A stretch of DNA of 64,000 nt, taken from the IMG/VR virus record IMGVR_UViG_3300037245_001320, positions 1-64,000 of that record; one strand, given 5' to 3'. The translations under genes were made by a program, and so were the position numbers. The notes below the pieces were generated by a model. That model did no database searches, had not been told where the DNA came from, and saw only the letters and a program-made list of their open reading frames with translations. Positions 7,133 through 14,541 of this stretch are shown here, one piece after another (the first letter of the stretch is position 1; every line of letters starts with the position of its first letter). This DNA comes from a virus.

Positions 7133-7918
7133 ATGAAAGAAGAAGAAGGAACAGTTCAAATAGGGAAGGTAACAATAAGCACTCAGGAGTATTTAGCTTT
7201 AAAGATAAAAGAATTAACAGATAGACATGAAGCTGAGTTAGACAAGGTTAATGAAGTATTAGCTAAAGTAACTGAAGAAAGAGGTTATCTAAAGTTTGGT
7301 ACAGAGGAATATTGGAATGGTGTCCAAATAAGTATACAAAACAAAGCTCCAGAATATATTTCCTGTGATGATGTAACAAAGGAATTTAATGATAAGGTAA
7401 CAGAACTAACTAAACAGATACATGATTCCAATGAAGAATGGAGTACTAAGTTAATGGATAAAGAAAAGGAAATAAAATCTTTACAAGATGATCTATTATC
7501 CAGAAACACACAAGTATTACGAGCTTTAAAGGAAGATGAGAAATTAACAAACACCTATAAATTATTAGAGCTCTTGGCAGCAGGGGATTACATGAATCAT
7601 TCAGTTGGTAGTACTGATCTTAGAGCTATCCTTAAATTATATGGAGAGGATAAAAAGTATAAAGAAGTTTCTACAGATTCAGATTACAGAGGAAATTTAA
7701 ACAAACTTCAATATCTACCAAGCTACAAGGATGATAGACATAATAATTATGAAACTATAGATTATGTAGACTTCATTAAGTGGATTTTAAAGAATACACC
7801 ATCTCTACAGTTAACCGAGAAAGATATAGTAAAAGAAGAGGTTGAGATTAAGGAAGAGGAAGTCACTGAAATAGGTGGGATTAAATATAAAGGTCTTAGA
7901 AAGTTTTTTGGTAAATAG
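7133..7918 (+). CDS. Coiled-coil hypothetical protein, 261 aa
   Basis: The frame is open from 7082, but ATG 7133 follows GAAGAGGAGAAATAAG and is the better start. Residues about 20-150 are rich in heptad-like Leu/Lys/Glu patterning (YLALKIKELTDRHEAELDKV..., TKQIHDSNEEWSTKLMDKEKEIKSL), suggesting a long coiled coil. The C-terminal region has a KGLRKFFGK tail. No enzyme motif is visible. It may act as a scaffold or adaptor. Confidence 0.7.
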   Translation: MKEEEGTVQIGKVTISTQEYLALKIKELTDRHEAELDKVNEVLAKVTEERGYLKFGTEEYWNGVQISIQNKAPEYISCDDVTKEFNDKVTELTKQIHDSNEEWSTKLMDKEKEIKSLQDDLLSRNTQVLRALKEDEKLTNTYKLLELLAAGDYMNHSVGSTDLRAILKLYGEDKKYKEVSTDSDYRGNLNKLQYLPSYKDDRHNNYETIDYVDFIKWILKNTPSLQLTEKDIVKEEVEIKEEEVTEIGGIKYKGLRKFFGK

Positions 7919-7920
7919 AC

Positions 7921-7949
7921 TTGACTTTAATTATAGATAAGTGTAAGAT
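7921..7949 (+). promoter_or_regulatory. Sigma-70-like promoter
   Basis: TTGACT 7921-7926 and TAAGAT 7944-7949, 17 bases apart, upstream of the minigene/leader at 7982 and the membrane protein at 8075. A 9-base inverted repeat, ATATACAGT (7950-7958) and ACTGTATAT (8025-8033), brackets the leader. Confidence 0.65.
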
Positions 7950-7981
7950 ATATACAGTTGAAAGATTCAAGGAGGTAGCTT

Positions 7982-8011
7982 ATGAGCCCCAAGACACTAG
8001 CGAGATGGTAG
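7982..8011 (+). CDS. Possible 9-codon leader peptide (minigene)
   Basis: A strong site AAGGAGG sits 6 bases before ATG, followed by MSPKTLARW and TAG. It lies between the promoter at 7921 and the gene at 8075. A short TTGAA-AGA-TTCAA hairpin precedes it. A leader peptide or structured leader is plausible. There is no independent support for expression. Confidence 0.35.
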   Translation: MSPKTLARW

Positions 8012-8074
8012 TAAGTGAAAAGGGACTGTATATTTAGAGAGTATATTAGAAAGATGAGAGAGGAGAAAAAGATT

Positions 8075-8251
8075 ATGATGAATAGTAATATGATAATGGG
8101 AATAATTATATCGGGAATATGGGCAGTACATTTAATAGCTTTATTTGTTGGAGCAGAAATCAGTAAAGTGACTAGTGGAATGGCATTTGTTGTGTGTATT
8201 ATGTATGGGTTAACTCTGATACTTAAGGGATTAGAAAGAGAGGATAAATAA
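8075..8251 (+). CDS. Two-helix membrane protein, 58 aa
   Basis: The frame opens at GTG 8015, but ATG 8075 follows AGAGAGGAGAAAAAGATT and is chosen. Hydrophobic segments (MIMGIIISGIWAVHLIALFVGA and GMAFVVCIMYGLTLILKG) give two membrane helices. Followed by the terminator at 8258-8285. Confidence 0.6.
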   Translation: MMNSNMIMGIIISGIWAVHLIALFVGAEISKVTSGMAFVVCIMYGLTLILKGLEREDK

Positions 8252-8257
8252 ATACTG

Positions 8258-8285
8258 AAAGAGCCTGTAAAAGGTCTCTTTTTTA
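8258..8285 (+). terminator. Rho-independent terminator
   Basis: Hairpin AAAGAGCC / GGTCTCTTT (one bulge) followed by a T-run, right after the gene ending at 8251. Confidence 0.65.
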
Positions 8286-8295
8286 TTTATAAGTA

Positions 8296-8324
8296 TTGAC
8301 AAATAATTATACATCAGCTATACT
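8296..8324 (+). promoter_or_regulatory. Sigma-70-like promoter
   Basis: TTGACA 8296-8301 and TATACT 8319-8324 with a 17-base spacer, driving the recombinase gene at 8349. Confidence 0.75.
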
Positions 8325-8348
8325 ACTTATATAACAAGGAGAAATAAA

Positions 8349-9014
8349 ATGACAGATGATATGGAAAAAGAAATAGAAAGAAGAGTGCAGGAAGAATTAG
8401 CTAAGGTAAAAACAAAACCTAAAAAGAGAAAGAAAGTAAAACTCCCAACAATCTTAACTGATGAGCAAGTGCAATCTATTTTAGACTGGTTTAACGAAGA
8501 CTCCAAGTATGGGTACAGAAATAAGACCTATATCCTATTCTTACTCCGCAATGCTTTACGTGCGAATGAGGCCAAACACATTAGATGGGAGGATATCACT
8601 ATAGTAAAAGACTCAGAAGGAAATGACGAGGCTGTATATAGGCTTTTACACAATAAGTCAGGTTTTGAGGCGGACATACCAATATCAAAAGATACATATG
8701 AAAGATTTGTAGAAGTGTCTAGACAATTTGGGAACAATAATAAAAAGGGGTATATTTTTCAGACGGGACAATATAACAAATTGATGCAGGGGAGTTATTT
8801 TAGAAGGGTTGCAGGAAATATAGGTAAGGAATTGGGATTCCACTTTAATTTACATCAACTGAGGCATTTCACACTTTCAAAAATATATAATAAGACGCAG
8901 AATATCAAGCTAGTTCAGCTAACAGCCAGACATTCTAGTATTGCGAGCAGCGAACCATATATTCACTTAAATCCAGCTGCCGTGAGAGGAGCAACAGAAC
9001 TTATAGACTTCTAG
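8349..9014 (+). CDS. Tyrosine recombinase (integrase-type), catalytic domain
   Basis: The 221-residue protein has the full set of tyrosine-recombinase active-site residues: R71 in NALRANEAKHIRW, a candidate lysine near 103, H169-x-L-R172 in LHQLRHFTL, H195 in TARHSS, and the nucleophile Y204 in SEPYIHL. Such enzymes cut and rejoin DNA at specific sites through a 3'-phosphotyrosine. The protein is short: after a charged coiled N-terminus (residues 1-30) it goes straight into the catalytic domain, without the full core-binding domain of long integrases. It has its own promoter and stands alone, and no attachment site is recognised nearby. It could act in phage integration, dimer resolution, or inversion or mobilisation of a segment such as the island at 19.6-33.5 kb. 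Confidence 0.88.
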   Translation: MTDDMEKEIERRVQEELAKVKTKPKKRKKVKLPTILTDEQVQSILDWFNEDSKYGYRNKTYILFLLRNALRANEAKHIRWEDITIVKDSEGNDEAVYRLLHNKSGFEADIPISKDTYERFVEVSRQFGNNNKKGYIFQTGQYNKLMQGSYFRRVAGNIGKELGFHFNLHQLRHFTLSKIYNKTQNIKLVQLTARHSSIASSEPYIHLNPAAVRGATELIDF

Positions 9015-9054
9015 TAAAAAGTCAAGCAGACAATAAATAAACTATTAAAACTGC

Positions 9055-9083
9055 TTGACAAACCCAAAACATTCCTATAGAAT
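9055..9083 (+). promoter_or_regulatory. Sigma-70-like promoter
   Basis: TTGACA 9055-9060 and TAGAAT 9078-9083, 17 bases apart, upstream of the gene at 9110. Confidence 0.7.
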
Positions 9084-9109
9084 ACTAAGTATAAAGAGAG
9101 GAAACAACA

Positions 9110-9877
9110 ATGAACAAAACTATAAAGACAAAAAGAATTAAGAAAAGACTAGAGAAATCCTTAATAATAACTGACTTTTTTGGTAATGGTTATTCATATA
9201 GTTTTACTTGGAGAGATAGGCATATATCCTTTGTAGATCAGGATGATCGGATTTGTGGATATATAAAAGAAGATGAATATAGTGAAGAAGAACTATTAGA
9301 GTTTCTATATGATGGAACAATAAAAGAAACATTACCAAAAATGATAAATATGTTATTTGAATACAAGCAACACATCCAAAACACACCTAAAGAAGACGAA
9401 TCAATTAGGTTGGGCGACCAGAAGGAAGAAACAGCGAAGAAGATGCTAAAAGATCTTTTGAATGTAAACCTGCTTAGGTCAAATGGATATGCATACACAT
9501 TTACATATAAAGAATACGAAATAACATTGTGTGATCAAAAAACCAGAATTGTTGGACCTATACAGTTGAAGACGAGCACAAAATACCCGAATAGAAGGAA
9601 GCTTAAACATCTATGTGAAGAGGGTCGTTCATTTTCAGATCAATTATTAGGTGCTATCCATGAAATAATACTATTTGCTGGAGCACCTGTAAAAGAGGCA
9701 AATAAACACACAGTAGAAGAACTTCTTTTAAAATATAAGGAAGCAACCAATAGTATAGATTTTGTAGAAGATGAACAAAGTCAAGATCTTTTTAAGATAG
9801 TATTACAGGAACTAACCTCTTTAGCAAATAAAAATGTGGAATTAGAAAATAAAATCAAAGCATTAACAGATTTATAA
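9110..9877 (+). CDS. Internally duplicated hypothetical protein, 255 aa
   Basis: ATG follows AAGAGAGGAAACAACA. Two related modules are visible. Residues about 26-51 read NGYSYSFTWRDRHISFVDQ then DDRICGYI. Residues about 125-150 read NGYAYTFTYKEYEITLCDQ then KTRIVGPI. The protein therefore seems to have arisen by tandem duplication of a domain of about 100 residues, with a C-terminal helical tail (NKNVELENKIKALTDL). The function is unknown. It is monocistronic between two promoters. Confidence 0.7.
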   Translation: MNKTIKTKRIKKRLEKSLIITDFFGNGYSYSFTWRDRHISFVDQDDRICGYIKEDEYSEEELLEFLYDGTIKETLPKMINMLFEYKQHIQNTPKEDESIRLGDQKEETAKKMLKDLLNVNLLRSNGYAYTFTYKEYEITLCDQKTRIVGPIQLKTSTKYPNRRKLKHLCEEGRSFSDQLLGAIHEIILFAGAPVKEANKHTVEELLLKYKEATNSIDFVEDEQSQDLFKIVLQELTSLANKNVELENKIKALTDL

Positions 9878-9887
9878 TACTTTACTC

Positions 9888-9916
9888 TTGACACACCGCT
9901 CAACTTCCTATAAACT
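9888..9916 (+). promoter_or_regulatory. Sigma-70-like promoter
   Basis: TTGACA 9888-9893 and TAAACT 9911-9916, 17 bases apart. The downstream text (ACTAAGTATAAAGAGAGGAAA) matches that of the promoter at 9055. Confidence 0.7.
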
Positions 9917-9942
9917 ACTAAGTATAAAGAGAGGAAAACAAT

Positions 9943-10116
9943 ATGAATAATAAAACATACTACCAATGCACAGCATGTACAACAGATCCAGACAATGCTT
10001 GTTTATTAAAGGTTAATAGAGAAGATGGACAGCCCAGTAAATGTCCTTATGGATTACCAGATCGCCCTAAATGGGTTGAAGTAGAAATAGTAATAACAAC
10101 AAAGGAGAAACTATGA
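9943..10116 (+). CDS. Cys-rich small protein, 57 aa
   Basis: ATG follows AAAGAGAGGAAAACAAT. The cysteines in YQCTACTTDPDNAC and KCPYG form a probable four-Cys zinc site. It overlaps the next gene by 4 bases. First gene of the operon driven from 9888. Confidence 0.6.
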   Translation: MNNKTYYQCTACTTDPDNACLLKVNREDGQPSKCPYGLPDRPKWVEVEIVITTKEKL

Positions 10117-10313
10117 AATTAAAAGATTGTAAATATGGAACACTAGTAGTAAAGAATAACGGTGAGATAGGAATGATAAAAGGAATAACAAACAATGTAT
10201 TCTCAGCAAATCTTAATGAGAGATCCAAACCTGAGAATGCTATACCGTTTGTTTCATGGTCAGATGGAAGTAAAGGCGGTATTCATAACGATAATATAGA
10301 AGTACTGAAGTAA
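10113..10313 (+). CDS. Small hypothetical protein, 66 aa
   Basis: ATG overlaps the preceding stop, with AAAGGAGAAACT as ribosome site. The beta-rich sequence MKLKDCKYGTLVVKNNGEIGMI, ending in VSWSDGSKGGIHNDNIEVL, resembles small SH3-like phage modules. No firm family. Confidence 0.6.
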   Translation: MKLKDCKYGTLVVKNNGEIGMIKGITNNVFSANLNERSKPENAIPFVSWSDGSKGGIHNDNIEVLK

Positions 10314-10325
10314 GGAGAAACAATT

Positions 10326-10508
10326 ATGATAACATACACAACAGCAAACAGATTTGATACATACGTATACCTAGATGGTAAATTAGTAGGATGTATAGCT
10401 AAAGTAGATGGAGGATACCAATATATCCCAGATAAACACGATTCTTCATGGGGAGGAGATGTTTTATCAACTCTCCAAGAAGTAAAAGCTAGTTTGGAGG
10501 AAGATTGA
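10326..10508 (+). CDS. Small hypothetical protein, 60 aa
   Basis: ATG follows AAGGAGAAACAATT. Beta-rich (DTYVYLDGKLVGCIAKVDGGYQYIP) with a C-terminal helix. Same operon as its neighbours. Not recognised. Confidence 0.6.
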   Translation: MITYTTANRFDTYVYLDGKLVGCIAKVDGGYQYIPDKHDSSWGGDVLSTLQEVKASLEED

Positions 10509-10509
10509 G

Positions 10510-10725
10510 ATGAAAATATATGTAGTTACACACTGTTATTATGATTACTATGAATACAATGATAATGTCTTTGTTACCAATACTATCCCCAAATGTTATA
10601 AATGGGCAGAACAAAATGGAAACAAAGACTTCCCCATAATATTAGGAGAAAAGACTGACGAGGAAGATAATGAGTTTTTTAAAAATGAAACGAGTCATTA
10701 CACTATAGAGATATGGGAGGTATAG
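10510..10725 (+). CDS. Small acidic/aromatic protein, 71 aa
   Basis: ATG is 1 base after the previous stop, with TTGGAGGAAGATTGAG upstream. Many Tyr and acidic residues (YVVTHCYYDYYEYNDNVFV). Function unknown. Confidence 0.6.
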   Translation: MKIYVVTHCYYDYYEYNDNVFVTNTIPKCYKWAEQNGNKDFPIILGEKTDEEDNEFFKNETSHYTIEIWEV

Positions 10726-10726
10726 T

Positions 10727-10882
10727 ATGATACATTCTATATTTAGAAAGATACTTTGCAAATTATTTAAAATACACGACTGGATCACGGTATATAGTCT
10801 AGGAACAGCAATGTCTAGAAGATGTGAACATTGTCATAAATTTCAGTATGCCTATGAGTTTAAGAAAGGAGAAATAAAATGA
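10727..10882 (+). CDS. Small Cys/His protein, 51 aa
   Basis: ATG follows GGGAGGTATAGT. Basic N-terminal half with amphipathic sequence (IFRKILCKLFKIHDW) and a CEHCHKF motif that could be half of a zinc site. It overlaps the next gene by 4 bases. Not recognised. Confidence 0.55.
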   Translation: MIHSIFRKILCKLFKIHDWITVYSLGTAMSRRCEHCHKFQYAYEFKKGEIK

Positions 10883-10998
10883 AAAACATAGCACTAGATT
10901 TAATGATGGGATTATTGTGTATAGTCTTAACCTGTACATTTATAGGAATATTAGTAGTACCAGTGGCTATTGATTACTGGAAGGATATGAGGAGCTAA
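10879..10998 (+). CDS. Single-pass membrane peptide, 39 aa
   Basis: ATG overlaps the previous stop, with AAAGGAGAAATAAA upstream. One long hydrophobic helix covers residues about 6-32. Unknown. Confidence 0.55.
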   Translation: MKNIALDLMMGLLCIVLTCTFIGILVVPVAIDYWKDMRS

Positions 10999-11000
10999 AA

Positions 11001-11141
11001 ATGAATAAAAAACCAAAAATATGTCACACCTGTAACAAACCTATTGTAGAGGAGTTAGGATTTTTAAAGCTTGAAGAAGGAGTGCTAGTCAGGTTTATGT
11101 GTCAAAAATGTATTTTAAAAGGAAAGGGGAAAGAATTATGA
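11001..11141 (+). CDS. Zinc-ribbon-like small protein, 46 aa
   Basis: ATG follows GAGGAGCTAAAA. CHTC near residues 8-11 and CQKC near 34-37 form a four-Cys zinc-ribbon pattern. It overlaps the next gene by 4 bases. Confidence 0.6.
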   Translation: MNKKPKICHTCNKPIVEELGFLKLEEGVLVRFMCQKCILKGKGKEL

Positions 11142-11509
11142 AAGAAATATTTAAAGAACAACACTATAAGCACTGTAATAATTGTGGAACACGATTTGAA
11201 ATAGATCATTTAATTACTTCCTGTACACATTGTGGTAATGGTATAGATAACTGTGAGTTTAAGTTTGTACAAGAAGATGATTGTTGTGGAGCTGCTATAA
11301 ATGCTATAACAAACAACAGATATGGTTCTTGGTTTTGCAAAGATAGTAGAGATCATTTATGCCATTATGACGGAGAGATCCTTGAGGATAAGAAAGGTGA
11401 TTATATTACTTTACTAAACGGAGAGAAGGAACACCTAAAAGATTATGATGAAGAAGAGCATTATTGGGAGTCTTGTTTATTTTGTGGGGCACCAGAGGAG
11501 AGAAAATAA
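11138..11509 (+). CDS. Multi-cysteine hypothetical protein, 123 aa
   Basis: The frame opens at 11099, but ATG 11138 follows AGGGGAAAGAATT and overlaps the previous stop. Cysteine pairs CNNC, CTHC, DDCCG and CLFC suggest two zinc-binding sites. The middle contains RYGSWFCKDSRDHLCHYDGE. Function unknown; possibly a zinc-stabilised interaction protein. Confidence 0.65.
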   Translation: MKEIFKEQHYKHCNNCGTRFEIDHLITSCTHCGNGIDNCEFKFVQEDDCCGAAINAITNNRYGSWFCKDSRDHLCHYDGEILEDKKGDYITLLNGEKEHLKDYDEEEHYWESCLFCGAPEERK

Positions 11510-11833
11510 ATGTACACAAGTAAAGAAGGATTAGTATATTCAAAAGAAAGATTTGAAGAATACAAGTACAGAGCCCAAGTCAAGTTTCTATTCAAAGACC
11601 ATGGAGAAATAACTATAGATATCTACACTACAGATGTTAACAAAGATAATGTAGCAAAAGTACTAGCAGAGAGGATGACCAAAAACAAAGGAAAGTTTTT
11701 AGGAGTAACTCACTGGGCTAGTAGAGAACAGGATGATCTATCAAGTATTATGATTGACGAATGGTTAGCAGAGATGGATAAAGAAGATAATAGTAATAAG
11801 GAAGAACCTTTTGTATATGAGGAGGATTATTGA
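11510..11833 (+). CDS. Hypothetical protein, 107 aa
   Basis: ATG touches the previous stop, with GAGGAGAGAAAATAA upstream. Mixed alpha/beta, strongly acidic at the C-terminus (DEWLAEMDKEDNSNKEEP). Its stop overlaps the start of the lipoprotein gene. Not recognised. Confidence 0.6.
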   Translation: MYTSKEGLVYSKERFEEYKYRAQVKFLFKDHGEITIDIYTTDVNKDNVAKVLAERMTKNKGKFLGVTHWASREQDDLSSIMIDEWLAEMDKEDNSNKEEPFVYEEDY

Positions 11834-12093
11834 TGAAGCATAAGATATTATTCTTCCTAATTATAATAATGTTCTTAGGATGTACACCTAGAACCGATAG
11901 AAGTACAGGAACAGTGTATCGTAAGGAATATAAAGAAGCGAATATGTTAAGAATGAATAAATTTCATCCATTATATACAGTATACCTTGAAAGTCTATCC
12001 GAGGATGAGAAATATAGCACAAGATGGTCTATGAAAGTAGATGAGAAGACATATAAAATGATGAAGGTTGGAGTAGAATATAACATAAAATAA
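11833..12093 (+). CDS. Putative lipoprotein, 86 aa
   Basis: ATG 11833 overlaps the previous stop and follows GAGGAGGATTATTG. The N-terminus MKHKILFFLIIIMFLGC is a signal peptide ending in a lipobox-like FLGC, so the cysteine would be lipidated and the mature protein tethered to a membrane. The mature part is basic. Phage lipoproteins sometimes block superinfection; nothing else supports that here. Followed by a terminator. Confidence 0.65.
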   Translation: MKHKILFFLIIIMFLGCTPRTDRSTGTVYRKEYKEANMLRMNKFHPLYTVYLESLSEDEKYSTRWSMKVDEKTYKMMKVGVEYNIK

Positions 12094-12100
12094 AATGATT

Positions 12101-12139
12101 AAAAAGCAAGTTTCTGTAAAAAGGGCTTGCTTTTGTTAT
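12101..12139 (+). terminator. Rho-independent terminator
   Basis: AAAGCAAG ... CTTGCTTT hairpin with a T-rich tail after the lipoprotein gene. Confidence 0.7.
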
Positions 12140-12184
12140 TTATAAAGAGTATACTTATATTAAGTTAAATGAGAGGAGACAAAA

Positions 12185-12559
12185 ATGTTTACAAAAGAAC
12201 AAATCATAGAATCAACACACTATGCAGAAGGCTTTACATTTATTGATGGAGAGATGACAGGGCATGATACCTTAGTATATAAGGAATATTATAAATGTAC
12301 ATTATTAGGATTAGGAATGGAAGAAGATATGAATTATCCACTATTCCTACAAAACACAATAGAAGGTTTAGAAGATGAACACTTAATCATTATTAAACCA
12401 GAGCAAAATAGTTCAGGCTGGAGATATCATATAGTAGAGCAAAATAACAGGTATCAACAGACTTATTCAGGATTCTTCTATAAGTCAAGATTAGAAGCTA
12501 AAGAAAAGGGTATCTTGTGTGTATTTGATAAACTTAGTAGAATAAAGGAGATAAAATGA
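12185..12559 (+). CDS. Hypothetical protein, 124 aa
   Basis: ATG follows GAGAGGAGACAAAA. Soluble mixed alpha/beta protein. A central Trp/Tyr-rich part (SSGWRYHIVEQNNRYQQTYSG) precedes a helical end. First gene of an operon running to about 14088. Not recognised. Confidence 0.65.
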   Translation: MFTKEQIIESTHYAEGFTFIDGEMTGHDTLVYKEYYKCTLLGLGMEEDMNYPLFLQNTIEGLEDEHLIIIKPEQNSSGWRYHIVEQNNRYQQTYSGFFYKSRLEAKEKGILCVFDKLSRIKEIK

Positions 12560-12750
12560 TTAAAAAACTAGAAAAGATGAAAGGCTTAGGAGAACACTAC
12601 AATAACAAGATCAAGGAAGTAACACACTTAATTGAATCTAAAAGAATGAGTTATACCGAGAATACCAATTTCAGTCAAAAAATAATAGAATACCAAATGG
12701 CGTACAATGCTGTTCTAAAATGCATAAGAATAATGGAGGGATTAGATTAA
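12556..12750 (+). CDS. Small helical protein, 64 aa
   Basis: ATG overlaps the previous stop. Lys/Glu-rich and helical throughout, probably a short coiled coil. Not recognised. Confidence 0.55.
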   Translation: MIKKLEKMKGLGEHYNNKIKEVTHLIESKRMSYTENTNFSQKIIEYQMAYNAVLKCIRIMEGLD

Positions 12751-13092
12751 ATGACTAAAGAAATAGTAAAAGGTAACATAGCAGAACTTAATGAATTTCT
12801 ACAAGACGACTCCTTATCTTTTGATTATGATAAATGGGGATCAATAGTTTGCCATTTTCAGAGTTTAGCGATTCAGAACAGAAAGCTTAGAGAAGCTATA
12901 ACACCTTCAAGCAATAATAAATCATTTCATATAGGAGAGTATTCATTCCCTATCGAGAGAGCTGAATATGATGAAGATGGTGAAGTTATAGAGTACACTG
13001 AGAATCGAGATATTCCGTGGACTTCTGTTAAAGAAATTATGAAGGGTATTCGTAAGTATGCAGGGGTTGACAATATTGAACCAATAGAGTAA
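12751..13092 (+). CDS. Hypothetical protein, 113 aa
   Basis: ATG touches the previous stop, with ATGGAGGGATTAGATTAA upstream. Acidic soluble protein with no catalytic motif. The middle has FHIGEYSFPIERAEYDEDGE. Not recognised. Confidence 0.6.
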   Translation: MTKEIVKGNIAELNEFLQDDSLSFDYDKWGSIVCHFQSLAIQNRKLREAITPSSNNKSFHIGEYSFPIERAEYDEDGEVIEYTENRDIPWTSVKEIMKGIRKYAGVDNIEPIE

Positions 13093-13117
13093 TATTATGA
13101 TAAAAGAGGAGAACTAA

Positions 13118-13396
13118 ATGAAGGAACTGGAATGGAACAAACCAATATTGGGAGAAGTCCAAACATCACAAGATATTGTAATGAGATGTGGAAGAGGATA
13201 TAGATACAGAGTTAGATGCACTAGTTACAATCTCCCAACATTGGAGATTATTGATAATGGAGGCAGTAATAAAGTTTTATTCTCTACACCAATGGAAACA
13301 ACACAAATGACACATATAGCTAAATTCTTAGAAGAGGCAGTGTCTGTGATAGAGGATAACCCGTTGTTGAATGGTGGATATAAAAAGGAGAAATAG
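13118..13396 (+). CDS. Hypothetical protein, paralogue of 18602-18913
   Basis: ATG follows AAAAGAGGAGAACTAA. The segment TSYNLPTLEIIDN followed by TPMETTQMTHIAKFLEEAVSVIEDN matches ASNFNTPLLTII and NMKTDQMRSLSKWLSDVADIIDND in the gene at 18602. The two are diverged paralogues of about 95 residues: a beta-rich N-terminal half, then a helix. Function unknown. Confidence 0.65.
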   Translation: MKELEWNKPILGEVQTSQDIVMRCGRGYRYRVRCTSYNLPTLEIIDNGGSNKVLFSTPMETTQMTHIAKFLEEAVSVIEDNPLLNGGYKKEK

Positions 13397-13810
13397 ATGA
13401 TAGATTGTAAAATAAGATTTGGGTCATATGAATATAATGTATGGGTTAGTGATCGACTATGGATGGCTAAAATGGTTGATAGTAAATCTCCTTTCTGGGA
13501 TTTTCAAGAGTGCTCCAAAGAAGAATTATTTACCAAGATGAAAGGATGTCATGACTTCCCGTTAGTTATTATTGAACTATGTCACAAAACAGACTGTAAA
13601 TATTATAATGAGAATATGGATTTAAATTGTGGTGCTGATGAAGATACCTGCGAGAGATGTAATTTTGGTAAAGGGTTTGAACAAGAAATGCTCTGTCCCA
13701 AATGTAAAAGTGAAATGAAAGAGTATGTAAACAGATATAGATGTAGAAATATAGATTGTAGAAATACTATTGATAAATATTTTAAGATTAAAGGAGACAA
13801 ATATAAATGA
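13397..13810 (+). CDS. Zinc-ribbon-containing protein, 137 aa
   Basis: ATG touches the previous stop. The N-terminal half is beta-rich. The C-terminal half holds many cysteines (CHKTDC, CGADEDTCERC, CPKCK, CRNIDCR), giving one or two zinc ribbons. Probably a nucleic-acid or protein-binding accessory factor. Family unknown. Overlaps the next gene by 4 bases. Confidence 0.65.
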   Translation: MIDCKIRFGSYEYNVWVSDRLWMAKMVDSKSPFWDFQECSKEELFTKMKGCHDFPLVIIELCHKTDCKYYNENMDLNCGADEDTCERCNFGKGFEQEMLCPKCKSEMKEYVNRYRCRNIDCRNTIDKYFKIKGDKYK

Positions 13811-14088
13811 CCAAAGTAAATGAAGAGTACAAAATAAACATAATGAAAATAGAAGCCGCTATACAATTAGAGAAAAACGACATGAACAAGATGTGTTTAA
13901 TGAATGTTAAACATTATATGGAGAGTCAACAAGAAAAACTAGAAGAACTCCAAGAATATCTAGAACTAGCTGTTAGCCAACAAGACCAATGCCCAATATG
14001 TAAAAGATGGGATTTTAGAGAGTTAGGACATGTATCCAATTGTTTTATGAGAACTTTACCTAATGGGAATACACAATATAGTAAATAA
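13807..14088 (+). CDS. Coiled-coil protein with C-terminal zinc motif, 93 aa
   Basis: ATG overlaps the previous stop. Residues 1-60 are helical and Glu/Gln-rich. The end has CPICKRWDFRELGHVSNC, a probable zinc knuckle. Last gene before the promoter at 14092. Confidence 0.6.
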   Translation: MTKVNEEYKINIMKIEAAIQLEKNDMNKMCLMNVKHYMESQQEKLEELQEYLELAVSQQDQCPICKRWDFRELGHVSNCFMRTLPNGNTQYSK

Positions 14089-14091
14089 GGG

Positions 14092-14120
14092 TTGACACAA
14101 CTAATAGTTATGTATAGTAT
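14092..14120 (+). promoter_or_regulatory. Sigma-70-like promoter
   Basis: TTGACA 14092-14097 and TAGTAT 14115-14120 with a 17-base spacer, upstream of the gene at 14144. Confidence 0.7.
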
Positions 14121-14143
14121 AGAAGTATAAAGGAGAAATAAAT

Positions 14144-14347
14144 ATGATGAGAAAGAAAAAAACTTGTAGTGGTTGTACAGCCTTATCACTGGACAGGTGC
14201 ACATTAGGATATAAAATGGAAACCATCTACATAGGAACATCTATAGGTTATGACTATCCTGAAGGTATCCCACAAGAAGTTTGTGAGAAGCCTAGAACAA
14301 TTAAAAAGTTATTGGAGTTGATAAAGGAGCAAACATGCAAAGACTAG
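14144..14347 (+). CDS. Cys-rich small protein, paralogue of 1811-2002
   Basis: ATG follows AAAGGAGAAATAAAT. C-SGC-TALSLDRCTLGYK, then P-x3-VCEKP, repeats the pattern of the protein encoded at 1811. Its end overlaps the next gene by 13 bases. Probable small metal-binding fold; function unknown. Confidence 0.7.
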   Translation: MMRKKKTCSGCTALSLDRCTLGYKMETIYIGTSIGYDYPEGIPQEVCEKPRTIKKLLELIKEQTCKD

Positions 14348-14526
14348 TAACATTCACAGAAGAAGAATTTAAGAATAAATTCAAAGAGTTTGTAGATAAC
14401 TTCGTAAAACAAAGTGAAAAGGACTATGGTGTAAAATTACATTGTAACGAGACAAAGATGATAATTCATGATAAAGAGTCTGTTTTAGGTTCTTTAATGA
14501 TGAGTTGGGATGAGACATTTAAATAA
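14335..14526 (+). CDS. Small hypothetical protein, 63 aa
   Basis: ATG 14335 lies inside the end of the preceding gene after AAAGGAGCAAAC. Basic and acidic residues mixed, with a predicted N-terminal helix. Not recognised. Confidence 0.55.
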   Translation: MQRLVTFTEEEFKNKFKEFVDNFVKQSEKDYGVKLHCNETKMIIHDKESVLGSLMMSWDETFK

Positions 14527-14541
14527 TAAGGAGAATAGAGT

